Shown: piece after piece, positions 38,801-47,786 of the stretch
How the letters are laid out: each line of letters opens with the position of its first letter
Numbering within the stretch: position 1 is the first letter of the stretch
Assembly: GCA_963711465.1 (NCBI GenBank)
Contig: CAVQEG010000001.1
Location: 2,356,001 to 2,420,000, forward strand
Source: CAVQEG01 sp963711465
GTDB taxonomy: Bacteria > Bacteroidota > Ignavibacteria > OLB7
Length of the DNA stretch: 64,000 nucleotides
Direction: 5' to 3'
Position numbers and translations under genes: made by a program
The notes under the pieces: model-generated
What the model saw: only the letters and a program-made list of their open reading frames with translations
Databases searched by the model: none
What the model was told of the DNA's origin: nothing

Positions 38801-39137
38801 TTTCGGCGGGCTGCTTGACGCAGGCTCCGAGACCGGCCAGGGCGAAGGAGGCGCCCATCACCTTGAGGAATCCACGGCGCGTGACCGGATCGAGTGCACT
38901 GTCGGCACCGGCGGGGAACTCATGGTTGAGGTAGTCGTCGAACTCGGGAGTTTCGGCCAGCTCCTCGAAGCTCCGCCAGAATTTCGGCCCCTTCTTCTCT
39001 TCGAGTCGTCGCCGCACTTCGGCGAGGTCGACGAAGCTGTTCTCGGGATCGAGTCGCGACGGTGTCAGCTGCGCGCCATCGGGCGGGCCGTCGGAGGAGT
39101 TCGCGTTCGTGCCGTTGGCGTGTGTGGATTCTCTCAT
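35874..39137 (-). CDS. actB: Alternative complex III subunit ActB (molybdopterin-like plus Fe-S domains)
   Basis: The product has 1087 residues. A twin-arginine signal-like segment (VTRRGFLKVMGASFALAG) lies about 90 residues in. The N-terminal two thirds are the B1 domain, related to molybdopterin oxidoreductases but in this family without cofactor. The C-terminal B2 domain is a ferredoxin-like subunit with Cys clusters: NACMGCGACTIACQAE, CMHCEKAPCEVVCPVN, CIGTRYCSNNCPYK and CTYCVQ...CQAVCPTDA. An Ala/Thr/Gly-rich linker of about 65 residues (37170-37375) is unusual. The ATG at 39137 overlaps the actA stop by one base (TAATG). It carries electrons through Fe-S centres between ActC and the haem subunits. 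Confidence 0.95.
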
Positions 39138-39799
39138 TATCGGTGACAGATCCAGCAGTTGGTGAGCTGTTCCTTGTGAATGTTGTAGGCCTTGACCAGC
39201 GCGAGCCCGAGCGAATCCTGGTCGACGTTCGCCGGGGGCTCGTAGCCCATTTTGAAGACCGTCTCCTTGGGACGGATGTACTTCTCGGGGTTGCGATGGC
39301 AGCCGAGGCACCACTCCATCTGCAGCGTATTCTTCTGCCACATCAGCGGCATGTGGTCGACGCGGCCATGGCAGACTTCGCAGGCGACGCCCTTTGCGAC
39401 GTGAATGCTGTGATTGAAGTAGACGAAGCCGGGCAGGTCGTGCACGCGGGTCCACTGCAGGGGCTTACCGGTGCGGTAGCTCTCGCGGACCGGCTCGAGC
39501 AGCGCGGCGTTGGTCCAGATCTGCGAGTGGCAGGTCATGCACGTCTTCGTCGGCGGCATTCCGGCGAAGCTCGAGGTCTCCACCGAGGTGTGGCAGTAGC
39601 GGCAGTCGAGTCCGAGTCCGGAAACGTGGTGTTCGTGACTGAAGGGAACGGGCTGTTCGCGGATGATGTCCTGTCCGGTCATGTACGGTGAGCGCGTCAC
39701 CGCCGCGATCAGGAAGAGAGCTCCGACGACGATGAGCAGAACACCAACGATCGTGATTTTCGAAATGGAGTTGGTGCTCGGATGGAAGATCTGCGACAT
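39137..39799 (-). CDS. actA: Alternative complex III subunit ActA, pentahaem cytochrome c
   Basis: The product has 220 residues with one N-terminal anchor helix (ITIVGVLLIVVGALFLIAAV). Five CxxCH haem c motifs are visible: CRYCH, CMTCH, CEVCH, CLGCH and CWICH, plus free His residues (HEHHVSG, NHSIHVAKG) suitable as distal ligands. The number and spacing match ActA of alternative complex III. The start at MSQIFHPSTN (39799) gives the proper anchor; the upstream extension is Arg-rich. It is the first gene of the act-cta operon and faces sucC across a 547-nt intergenic region. Confidence 0.95.
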   Translation of the reverse strand: MSQIFHPSTNSISKITIVGVLLIVVGALFLIAAVTRSPYMTGQDIIREQPVPFSHEHHVSGLGLDCRYCHTSVETSSFAGMPPTKTCMTCHSQIWTNAALLEPVRESYRTGKPLQWTRVHDLPGFVYFNHSIHVAKGVACEVCHGRVDHMPLMWQKNTLQMEWCLGCHRNPEKYIRPKETVFKMGYEPPANVDQDSLGLALVKAYNIHKEQLTNCWICHR

Positions 39800-40346
39800 C
39801 AGTCCACCTGGGTTTGTGTACCTGAGGGCGATGACCGGCCGGGACGGCGGGACGGGAGTGCAGCGGTCATCGTCTGCCGCCAACGGTGTGCGGACGCACA
39901 GTCGGACGCGGGGCACGCAGCGAACGTCGACGACGGCATTGACCGACGTCGATCGCCGAGGCCCGCCACCGCGGGGTCAACAGCCTTTGACGAGAGGCGC
40001 TAGAGACGGGGAAAGAGCAAAAAGACATTGAAGCGGACCCGTGCCTCGAGTCCGAGTGAATGTCTGGCAAGCCGATTATGGATCGTGGGCACGGAATGGC
40101 CCGTCGTGGTCAGCAGAGCGTGGAATATACGCGGAGCAGAACCTCCTATAGAGGATTACACGTGTTTAATATTGTGAACCCCTCCATGCGGGCAGCTACC
40201 ACAGCAAAACGAAGCCGCAAAGATACCAAACCGTGCGAACCGACCACGCATGTTTTGCTATCTCCCGGCACTCGCGCAAATTGCCGCCCTTCTCATATCC
40301 GACATCCGTCCGGGTACGTCCCACAAGGCATAACAGACGATTTGAA
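39800..40346 (+). other. Divergent intergenic region between actA and sucC
   Basis: This 547-nt region has no convincing gene. Its right half (about 40130-40345) is clearly lower in GC. It must hold the promoters for the act-cta operon (minus) and for sucC (plus). Candidates: CAAAGATA at 40218-40225, the reverse complement of a perfect TATCTTTG -7 box for the minus strand but without a good -33 TTG; and TAATATTG near 40168 on the plus strand, one mismatch from TAnnTTTG. A 96-codon frame at 40060-40350 shows no homology and overlaps the sucC start. Confidence 0.45.
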
Positions 40347-41852
40347 ATGAACATCCACGAGCATCAGGCAAAGGAGCTCCTCGGCCGCCACGGTGTCCCC
40401 GTGCAGGAAGGTCGAGTGGCGTTCACGCCCGAAGAGGCCACCGAGGCTGCCCATCACATGATCGACGATGGAGCCACGCTCCTGATCCTCAAGGCCCAGA
40501 TCCATGCCGGCGGTCGCGGCAAGGGTACCGTCCACGATCCGGCCACCGACGAGCCGATCGAATTCGACGGCAAAGGCCTCCGCGGCGTCAAGGTGATCCC
40601 GACCGCAGAAGGCAATCCTCTCGATACCGTCTACCAGATCGCCCGGCGCATGCTCGGCAACAAACTCGTGACCGTGCAGACCGGCCACGACGGAAAACTC
40701 ATCAACCGCCTCCTGGTTGCCAACGGCGTCGATATCCAGAAGGAATTCTACTGCTCCATCCTGCTCGACCGCGCAACCGGCCGCAACGTCGTCATGGTCT
40801 CCACCGAGGGTGGTGTCGAAATCGAAAAGGTCGCCGAAGAAACCCCCGAGAAAATCGTTCGCGAGTCGATCGATCCCGGCCAGGGACTCCTCGGCTTCCA
40901 GGCCCGTCGCCTCGCCTTTGGTCTCGGTCTGTCGGGCGCAGCACACAAGAGCTTCGTCAGATTCATCTCCGCCCTCTACAAGGCCTACGTCGCCATCGAT
41001 GCGTCGCTCGTCGAAATCAATCCGATGGTGCTTACCCCCGATGGGCAGATCATCGCCGTCGACTCCAAGGTCAGTATCGACGACAATGCGCTGTATCGCC
41101 ATAAGGACATCGAGGCAATGCGCGACGAGAGCGAAGAGGATCCGCTCGAAGTCGAAGCCGGCAAGCACAACCTGAATTACATCAAGCTCGACGGCAACGT
41201 CGGCTGCATGGTCAACGGTGCCGGACTCGCAATGGCGACCATGGACATCATCAAGCTCGCCGGCGGCGAGCCGGCCAACTTCCTCGACGTCGGCGGCGGT
41301 GCCTCGGTCGATCGCGTTGCCGCTGCCTTCCGCGTGATGATGAGCGATCCGAACGTCAAGGCCGTGCTCATCAACATCTTCGGCGGCATCGTCCGCTGCG
41401 ATCGCGTCGCTGCCGGAATCATTCAGGCGATGGAGACCGTCCACGTCAATGTCCCCGTGATCGTGCGTCTCGACGGCACCAACGCCGACGAAGCCCGCAG
41501 TATGCTCCTGGATTCCCCGCTGCACTTCTCCGTCGCCGGTACACTCGCCGAGGCCGCCGAAAAGGTCACCGAAGCCATCGAGCACGCTACGGCAGACACG
41601 TCCGTCGGCAGCGGTGTCGCCAACCTCGCGATGGCCTCCGCCTCGATCACACGGCCGATCGATGACGAGGAGGAGGAGGAGGACTTCGACGACGACGAGG
41701 AGGACGCCGCAGAGGAGCAAGAGGGTGCTGGCGAAGGCGGTGAGGACGAGGACTTCGATTTCGACGACGATCAGATCGAGGACGTCGACTACGATGACGA
41801 CGACTTCGACGACGATGATTTCGAGGAGGACGACGAGGAGGAAGACTTCTGA
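40347..41852 (+). CDS. sucC: Succinate-CoA ligase (ADP-forming) beta subunit with long acidic C-terminal tail
   Basis: A TCA-cycle enzyme that couples succinyl-CoA cleavage to ADP/GDP phosphorylation. The start MNIHEHQAKELLGRHGVPV is the canonical SucC N-terminus. An ATP-grasp domain (LKAQIHAGGRGKG, EINPMVLTPDG, VDSKVSIDDNA) is followed by the CoA-ligase flavodoxin-like domain (LDGNVGCMVNGAGLAMATMD, INIFGGIVRCDRVA). The family normally ends near residue 390; here the chain is 501 residues. After the helix LAEAAEKVTEAIEHA comes a Ser/Ala linker, then a tail (residues about 439-501; 41661-41849) in which 45 of 63 residues are Asp or Glu, with Phe or Tyr spaced between acidic runs. No frameshift is needed to reach the stop, and a terminator follows. 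The alpha-subunit gene sucD is not adjacent. Confidence 0.95.
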   Translation: MNIHEHQAKELLGRHGVPVQEGRVAFTPEEATEAAHHMIDDGATLLILKAQIHAGGRGKGTVHDPATDEPIEFDGKGLRGVKVIPTAEGNPLDTVYQIARRMLGNKLVTVQTGHDGKLINRLLVANGVDIQKEFYCSILLDRATGRNVVMVSTEGGVEIEKVAEETPEKIVRESIDPGQGLLGFQARRLAFGLGLSGAAHKSFVRFISALYKAYVAIDASLVEINPMVLTPDGQIIAVDSKVSIDDNALYRHKDIEAMRDESEEDPLEVEAGKHNLNYIKLDGNVGCMVNGAGLAMATMDIIKLAGGEPANFLDVGGGASVDRVAAAFRVMMSDPNVKAVLINIFGGIVRCDRVAAGIIQAMETVHVNVPVIVRLDGTNADEARSMLLDSPLHFSVAGTLAEAAEKVTEAIEHATADTSVGSGVANLAMASASITRPIDDEEEEEDFDDDEEDAAEEQEGAGEGGEDEDFDFDDDQIEDVDYDDDDFDDDDFEEDDEEEDF

Positions 41853-41876
41853 GCAGACCTCCTGGATGCAAGCATG

Positions 41877-41912
41877 AACAGGCGGCCCGCGCGTTCGCGG
41901 ACCGCCTGTTTC
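41877..41912 (+). terminator. Intrinsic terminator downstream of sucC (possibly bidirectional)
   Basis: A 15-bp stem with one mismatch, 41877-41891 pairing with 41896-41910 (AACAGGCGG...CCGCCTGTT), has a CGTT loop and lies 25 nt after the sucC stop. A short T run follows on the plus strand; an A-containing start gives T on the other strand, so it may also end the convergent DUF4397 gene. The remainder to 42034 shows no gene. Confidence 0.7.
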
Positions 41913-42034
41913 ATTGTCGAGCCGAATCGTTGCACCGGTCCCTGCCCGAGCATCTCTGAATCGATCCCCTCGGGCCCGGTCTCACATCGCGCCGACCCGA
42001 GAGCACCGCCACGCTTCGGTCACGGTCGCCACCC

Positions 42035-43729
42035 TCAGCGCAGTACCACAACCGCTCCGGTCGCCCGGATCACGCCGTCGAGTCGGATCAGACAGGTGTA
42101 GTGCCCTGGCGCGAGCGAGCCGGCGTCCAATCGGATCTCCCGTCGACCCGAGGTGACCGTGCCTTCGTCGACGTGTGCCACCCGGCGACCGAGCAGGTCG
42201 ACGACGTCGACACCGAGTCGACCGGTCGCGGGAACATCCACGAGCAGCGAGGTCACGCCGCGGCACGGGTTGGGCACCGCCGTCAGCGACGCAGGTGCGG
42301 GAGCCGGGGCCGACCACGGCGCGCCGGCTTCCTCGACGCCGAAGGATCGCATCGGAATCTGCGCACCGATCGCCGACTCGTTGAGCAGATCCACCGTGAA
42401 CGAATCCCTGGTGCCGATGAGCATCACCGTGTAGAATCCCGTATCGGCGATCGTTTCGCTGCCGGTGAACATGGGTTCGGTCGCGCCGGGAGCGTAGACC
42501 TTCACACCGAGATCGCCCGAGGCGATCGTCACCCGGTCGGTCGACTTCTGAAATCCGATATCGTCGAAGCGCTGTTCGGCGCCGGCCGACGGCGTGAGCA
42601 CGACCGAGAGGTTCTTCGTCGGATCGCCCTGATCGGTGAAGAAGTCGGTGAGATTCGCCACGCGCACCGCCATCTGTCCCGGCGACGGCGCCGCCTGCTG
42701 CAGGTAGCGCGTCAGTACCACGGGTGTGATCGAACCGTTGGCGAACTGGGAAGCGGCGACGATGTAGGCGGTGTCCTCGCGCATGTCGACGAGCGCTGAG
42801 AGCACCGCTTCTCCGGGGCTGGTACCGGCCGGAGCGAACCGCACGGTTGTAGTGCCGACGCTGCCCTGGTAGATGCCGGTGGCGCTGCGGTAGATGAGGT
42901 TCGACGTCCGCGGCGTCGTCGAGTTGTCCAGGTACACGTCCATCTTGTGCACCGACGACTGGGGCAGCGCGTGCACCGCGCGCAGCGTCGGGAGCAGACC
43001 GGCGCGGCCCTGCAGCACCGGCAGTTCGCGCGGTGTGGTCTCCCCCGCCGGATCCCTGCCGTCGAGCATGTAGACCGTCAGGTTCGACGCACTCGCGCCG
43101 GTGACGACGAGCGTCACCCACGTGCCCGGCGGGATCGGCGCGATCAGTCGCGCCACCGGCGTCTTCGTTCCTGCGGTGGTGAGAATCACGGTGACCGGTT
43201 CGCCGAGGATTTCGCCGAACGCGGTCGCGCTGTCCGGCAGCAGCGTGGTGAAGAGCGGATCGCCCGAGGTCGAGTCGATGTAGACATCGAATGCACTGGA
43301 GACACTCGACGCATCGAAGACGCGCAGCAGCGTCCGCTCGCCGGATGACGGGACGCTCGAGCGCGGGCGTTCGAGGATTCGCAGCTTCGGTGCGGCGGCC
43401 GAACCGTAGGCGTACGCCTCGTACTCGATGTTGCCCTTGGCGTCGAACGTGCGGTCGATGACCGCTGCGGCGATGCCGGCACCGGCTGGGGCCACCTTGA
43501 TGCTGAGGTTCGTCTCCGAGGGAAGCGACGGAATCAGTGGCGAGGTGAATTCGAACGGCACGCTCTGAATCGTCGCCGGTGTGCGGTCGCCGAGGAACAC
43601 GTCGATCGAATCGACGTCGGACATCAGATCGATGCCACGAATGGAGTACTTCCCCTGAGCATGGGCGAGGGTCGCGAGGGTGAGCATCGCGGTGAGCGTC
43701 AGCAGTGCGGTGCGTATCGGTCGTTTCAC
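42035..43729 (-). CDS. Secreted DUF4397-repeat protein with T9SS sorting domain
   Basis: The product has 564 residues. A signal peptide (ALLTLTAMLTLATLAHAQG) is followed by repeated DUF4397-like beta domains with the signature of the form LRVFDASSVSSAFDVYID and LRAVHALPQSSVHKMDVYLD, then VRVANLTDFFTDQ; these occur in cell-surface proteins of unknown binding function. The C-terminal 80 residues (LTAVPNPCRGVTSLLVDVPA, VVDLLGRRVAHVDEG, GHYTCLIRLDGVIRATG) are a type A T9SS sorting domain. GTG at 43729 is preferred because AGGGG lies 6-7 nt upstream; ATG at 43762 is an alternative. It is convergent with sucC and divergent from lysS. Confidence 0.85.
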   Translation of the reverse strand: MKRPIRTALLTLTAMLTLATLAHAQGKYSIRGIDLMSDVDSIDVFLGDRTPATIQSVPFEFTSPLIPSLPSETNLSIKVAPAGAGIAAAVIDRTFDAKGNIEYEAYAYGSAAAPKLRILERPRSSVPSSGERTLLRVFDASSVSSAFDVYIDSTSGDPLFTTLLPDSATAFGEILGEPVTVILTTAGTKTPVARLIAPIPPGTWVTLVVTGASASNLTVYMLDGRDPAGETTPRELPVLQGRAGLLPTLRAVHALPQSSVHKMDVYLDNSTTPRTSNLIYRSATGIYQGSVGTTTVRFAPAGTSPGEAVLSALVDMREDTAYIVAASQFANGSITPVVLTRYLQQAAPSPGQMAVRVANLTDFFTDQGDPTKNLSVVLTPSAGAEQRFDDIGFQKSTDRVTIASGDLGVKVYAPGATEPMFTGSETIADTGFYTVMLIGTRDSFTVDLLNESAIGAQIPMRSFGVEEAGAPWSAPAPAPASLTAVPNPCRGVTSLLVDVPATGRLGVDVVDLLGRRVAHVDEGTVTSGRREIRLDAGSLAPGHYTCLIRLDGVIRATGAVVVLR

Positions 43730-43917
43730 GGCAGTCCCCTGGAAATCGAATGTGTGATGCATGGGCAGAACCGGCACTCTCGCTGGAGGAACCGGAGGCG
43801 AGTTCTATGCGACGACACCGAGGTCGCCGGTGTCATTGCAACGGGATCGGTGGCGCAAACGGAAGCATCGAAGATAACCGGCCGGATCGAAAGCCGGGTC
43901 GACGCGGCCGCATTACG

Positions 43918-43925
43918 TAGATTTG
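43918..43925 (+). promoter_or_regulatory. Candidate -7 box upstream of lysS
   Basis: TAGATTTG matches TAnnTTTG exactly and lies 50 nt before the lysS ATG (43976). No good TTG is seen 19-20 nt upstream, so this is only a partial match. The rest of 43730-43975 shows no gene. Confidence 0.35.
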
Positions 43926-43975
43926 CGGCTTGCTTTCAATCATCGATTCCTTCGATTCCCCCTGCACCGATCCAC

Positions 43976-45506
43976 ATGGAACTTCACGACAACGATCAAA
44001 GAGCGCGCCGCTACCAGGAACTCGAGCGGCTGGAGGACGAGGGCATCCGCGCCTACCCGTATTCGTTCGACAAGAACACACGACTGCGCCGCGGCACGGG
44101 CGCTGTTTCAGGACGACGCGCCGCGGCTGGAGGTAGCCGTCGCCGGCCGCATCGTCGCCATCCGGCGAATGGGCAAGGCGAGCTTCTGCCATATCCAGGA
44201 TGCGTCGGGTCGCGTGCAGGTGTTTCTCAGGAAGGATGACCTGACGACGTACGACCAGATCAGACTCTATGACATCGGAGACATCATCGGCGTGCGCGGC
44301 TACATGTTCCGCACCCGTACCGGCGAAGTCTCCGTCCACGCCGAATCGGTCGAGATGCTGGCGAAGTGCCTCGTGCCGATCCCGGTTCCGAAGGAGGAGG
44401 TCGACGAGCAGGGCAACCGCGTGGTGCACGACCAGTTCACCGACAAGGAGCTGCGCTACCGTCAGCGGTACGTGGACCTTGCGGTCAACCCGTCGGTACG
44501 TGAGGTCTTCCGCAAGCGCGCCACGATGATCGCCACCATTCGCCGGTTCCTCGACCAGCGCGGGTACCTCGAGGTCGAAACGCCCGTGCTGCACACCATG
44601 TACGGCGGCGCCGCGGCCCGCCCGTTCTCCACGCACCTCAACGCGCTGGACATCCCCCTGTTCATGCGGATCTCGCTCGAGCTGAACCTCAAGCGGCTGG
44701 TCGTCGGCGGGTTCGAGGGCGTCTATGAGCTGAGCAAGAACTTCCGCAACGAGGGCATCGACAAGAGCCACAACCCGGAGTTCACCATGCTCGAACTCTA
44801 CGTCGCCTATCGGGACTACGGCTGGATGGCCGAGTTGCTCGAGGACCTGCTGGTCGAAACGGTCGCTGCCGTCAACGGTTCGCTCCACGTGGAGACGCCG
44901 CTCGGCACCATCGACTTCACACCGCCGTTCCGTCGCGCCACCATGCACGACCTGATCGAGGAGCACACGGGTAAACGGGTGGAGGCAATGAGCGTCGGAG
45001 AGCTTCGCGCGCTTGCCGCCGGCTGCGGAGCCGGAGTCGACGCCTCGATGGGACGGGGACGGCTCATCGATGAAATTTTCTCCGAAGCCGTTCAGCCGAA
45101 TCTCCTGCAGCCCACCTTCGTCATGGACTATCCGGTGGAAATGGTGCCGCTTGCCAAGCGCCATCGCGACAATCCGGAGCTGGTCGAGGCGTGGGAGCTG
45201 GTGGTAGCCGGCACCGAGCTCGCCCCCGCATTCAGTGAACTCAACGATCCCCGCGACCAGCGCGCCCGGTTCGAGGAACAGGCCCGGCTGCGTGCCGCCG
45301 GCGACGAGGAGGCGATGCTCGTCGACGAGGACTTCCTGCACGCGCTCGAGGTCGGAATGCCGCCGACCGCCGGGATGGGTCTCGGAATCGATCGCCTGGC
45401 GATGATCCTCACCGGCGCGGAGAGCATTCGCGACGTCATCTTCTTTCCCATGATGCGTCCCCGCGCCGGCGACGGCGATGCCGCCGGGCCGACCGGAACG
45501 GCGTAA
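43976..45506 (+). CDS. lysS: Lysyl-tRNA synthetase, class II, with a frameshift near residue 34
   Basis: Charges tRNA-Lys. Class II motifs are clear: motif 1 (RGYLEVETPVLHTMYGGA), motif 2 (FRNEGIDKSHNPEFTMLELY) and motif 3 (GMGLGIDRLAMILTGAES), with an N-terminal OB-fold (VAVAGRIVAIRRMGKASFCH). The N-terminal helix expected for LysS is encoded from ATG 43976 (NDQRARRYQELERLEDEGIR then AYPYSFDKN), but the rest is in another frame: the total length is 1531 nt, not a multiple of three. The switch falls at ACACAC (44076-44081); one more AC unit would restore a continuous 510-residue protein reading FDKNTHDCAAARALFQDD. The in-frame alternative N-terminus from 43923 has no LysS resemblance. This is a sequencing or assembly error, a real mutation, or phase variation. 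The gene ends 10 nt before the next start. Confidence 0.88.
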
Positions 45507-45516
45507 CGAACGGCCC

Positions 45517-47010
45517 ATGAGACGAACACGCTTCATCCTCACGCTCCCGCTGCTGCTCGCGCTCTCGGTGATCGTCTCGGGCTGTCCCCAACAGGTCGAC
45601 TCCATGGTGCGCGAGCTCGTGCCGCCGGACGACTATAAGCCGGTCTACCTCACCTCGAGTGTGAACTACACCGACCTGCTGCGGCAGTACGGAAGTGTTC
45701 GTATCGAACCGGGCGAAGCCGCGCCCGACACGGCGATCGCCTCCGCGGCTGCCGGCGCGGCACCGCTGCGATTCGAGATCCGCACCGTCGACGACTCGCG
45801 TTACCCCGATCGCGTCGAACTGCGTGCGTTCGTCTACGACACCACCGGCCGATTCGTCATGGGACTGGCTCCCCCCCGCTTCGCCGGCACCGGCACCTAC
45901 CGCGACTACTGGCGGACGCTGGTCGACTCCTGCAACGGTTCCGCGGTGCCGATCACCGACTTCGATGTCACCGAGGTCCGCGAAGATCGGCGCGAACCGT
46001 ATTCGATTGCGTTCGTGCTCGACCACTCCGGCTCGATGGACCGGCGGCGCGTGCGCATCCTTCGAGAGGCCGTCGCCCGCACGCTGCGCATCATCAAACG
46101 GGGCGATATGGTGTCGGTCATCACGTTCACCGAGGGAACCGTCAACGAACTGCCGCTGACCGACGATCCGAAGAAGATCCGCACCGGGTTCAACCCCGCC
46201 GACCTCTCCACCTTCGGAGGCGGCACGGCGCTCTACGACGCGGCTGTCGAAGCGATCGACGAAGTCTCCCGCGCACCGGCCACACACCATCGTACGATCA
46301 TCCTCTTCACCGATGGCGCCGACGGCGATTCGCAGGCGTCGCTCGAGGACGTCTACCGGCACGCACGCGAGAACCACGTGACCATCTACACCATCGCCTA
46401 CGGCATGGCTGTCGAGGAGCCGATGCGCGACCTTGCGCGGTACACCGGCGGCAGGATGTACCGCATCTACCAGACCCGCGAGTACCCCTACGTGTTCACC
46501 GATATCTATCGTCGGATGAACAACTACTACCGCATCACCTATCGCGCTCCCGAATGCGCCGGGCTGCACACCGCGACGTCCTCGCTGTCGATACCGGACC
46601 TCGGGTTGCGACAGCTGCTCGCCAGCGGCGAGTACGATCAGTCGCTCTTCACCCCGTTCGATACCGTCGGATCGATCGCCCTGGTGAACATCGAGTTCGA
46701 CTTCGACAAGGCGACGATTCGCCCCGAGTCGATGCCGAAGGTGCAGCAGGTGGCCGAGGTGATGAATGCCTATCCGTCGATGACCATGGAGATCCGCGGA
46801 CACACTGACGACCGTGGAACCGAGCAGTACAATCAGCAGCTGTCCGAGCAGCGCGCCCGTGCGGTCGCCGACGCCCTGGTCGAGCTCGGTATCGCGCGGC
46901 GGCGGCTGACGGTCAAGGGACTGGGCGAATCCGATCCGCTCGTACCGAACGATTCGGAAGCGAACCGGGAGCGGAACCGGAGAACGGAATTCGTGATCAC
47001 GGGACGATGA
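45517..47010 (+). CDS. Lipoprotein with von Willebrand A domain and C-terminal OmpA peptidoglycan-binding domain
   Basis: The product has 497 residues. A lipoprotein signal (FILTLPLLLALSVIVSGC) is followed by a small N-terminal beta domain, then a VWA domain with an intact MIDAS motif DHSGSMD near residue 169, the Thr in GGGTALYDA, and Asp in FTDGADGD. The last 110 residues are OmpA-like: VNIEFDFDKATIRPESMPKV, MEIRGHTDDRGTEQYNQQLS and NRRTEFVI, with the peptidoglycan-binding Asp and Arg present. It probably links an outer-membrane-associated metal-dependent adhesion module to the cell wall. The start MRRTRFIL is preferred to a Met 13 codons upstream inside lysS. It is ATGA-coupled to the following gene. 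Confidence 0.92.
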   Translation: MRRTRFILTLPLLLALSVIVSGCPQQVDSMVRELVPPDDYKPVYLTSSVNYTDLLRQYGSVRIEPGEAAPDTAIASAAAGAAPLRFEIRTVDDSRYPDRVELRAFVYDTTGRFVMGLAPPRFAGTGTYRDYWRTLVDSCNGSAVPITDFDVTEVREDRREPYSIAFVLDHSGSMDRRRVRILREAVARTLRIIKRGDMVSVITFTEGTVNELPLTDDPKKIRTGFNPADLSTFGGGTALYDAAVEAIDEVSRAPATHHRTIILFTDGADGDSQASLEDVYRHARENHVTIYTIAYGMAVEEPMRDLARYTGGRMYRIYQTREYPYVFTDIYRRMNNYYRITYRAPECAGLHTATSSLSIPDLGLRQLLASGEYDQSLFTPFDTVGSIALVNIEFDFDKATIRPESMPKVQQVAEVMNAYPSMTMEIRGHTDDRGTEQYNQQLSEQRARAVADALVELGIARRRLTVKGLGESDPLVPNDSEANRERNRRTEFVITGR

Positions 47011-47786
47011 TGCCGATGAGAATCATTGCGACGGTCCTCATGGCGCTGCTTATCGGCGCCGTCACAGCGGCGGGACAGGATCTCGATCGCTGTCCGGCCG
47101 CGGCTGACACTGCGCACGGTCTGGTCGGCTCGGAGATGATGGTGCCGCTGCGCGTGGCAATCGCCGACACGGACGCGACCGAACTGCGGCTCGACGGCGT
47201 GATCATGCTCGCCAATCCGACCGTGTTCTATCCAGAGCGGTTCATCGCCCTCGGCGGCGACAGCATCGTATCGTTCTCGATCGTCTCGATCGACTCCCGA
47301 TTTCACCAGCTCGACCGCTTCAGCCTCACGATTCACCACGACACGGCCGGCCTGCCGCGCGACACGCTGTGTCTGATCGGCGGCGAGGCGCTGGCGGGCA
47401 ACGACTCGTGCACGATCGTCTCGTTCGACAGTCTGACCTCGGGCGGCGGTGCGCTCGCAGCCGACGACGTGCTTGCGCTCACGCGGTCGATCGGAGCGCC
47501 CTTCCCCTACGTTCGCTTCGCGACGCTGGAGCCGGGCGTCCCCAATCCTTCGAAGCGTGGGGACGAGGTGGCCTTCGGCTATCGGATCGACAAGGATTCG
47601 GAAGTAACCTTCCGCGTCTACACGCTCACCGGCGCGCAGGTCTACTACGACGATCTTGGCTACGTGCCTTACGGCAGCTACACGTTCCGCTATCCGATCG
47701 GCTTCGAGATTCCCTCCGGTCCGTTCATCGTCCGCATGACGACGAGCACGGGCGACGACTACCAGATGTTCACGGTGATCAAATGA
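47007..47786 (+). CDS. Secreted protein with T9SS-type C-terminal domain, function unknown
   Basis: The product has 259 residues with a signal peptide (MRIIATVLMALLIGAVTAAG). The middle is a beta-rich domain (LRLDGVIMLANPTVFYPERF, VSFSIVSIDSRFHQLDRFSL). The C-terminal 85 residues (PGVPNPSKRGDEVAFGYRID, VTFRVYTLTGAQVYYD, GPFIVRMTTSTGDDY) follow the T9SS type A pattern with the PNP start. Start candidates are the overlapping ATG at 47007 (ATGA with the upstream stop) and MRI at 47016. Both neighbours are ATGA-coupled, so VWA-OmpA, this protein and the outer-membrane protein form one translational unit. No enzymatic motif is visible. Confidence 0.8.
   Translation: MMPMRIIATVLMALLIGAVTAAGQDLDRCPAAADTAHGLVGSEMMVPLRVAIADTDATELRLDGVIMLANPTVFYPERFIALGGDSIVSFSIVSIDSRFHQLDRFSLTIHHDTAGLPRDTLCLIGGEALAGNDSCTIVSFDSLTSGGGALAADDVLALTRSIGAPFPYVRFATLEPGVPNPSKRGDEVAFGYRIDKDSEVTFRVYTLTGAQVYYDDLGYVPYGSYTFRYPIGFEIPSGPFIVRMTTSTGDDYQMFTVIK

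Noticed and set aside
40060..40350. A 96-codon frame upstream of sucC
   Set aside because: Overlaps the sucC start, has no homology and lies in promoter-like lower-GC DNA.
41661..41852. Acidic SucC tail as a read-through artefact
   Set aside because: The frame is continuous from the canonical start, the tail has strong biased amino-acid composition rather than random translation, and a terminator follows its stop closely.
43923..44075. Alternative LysS N-terminus starting at 43923
   Set aside because: The residues (MRLAFNHRFLRF...) do not resemble LysS, whereas the ATG at 43976 in another frame gives the expected N-terminal helix; a frameshift is the better explanation.
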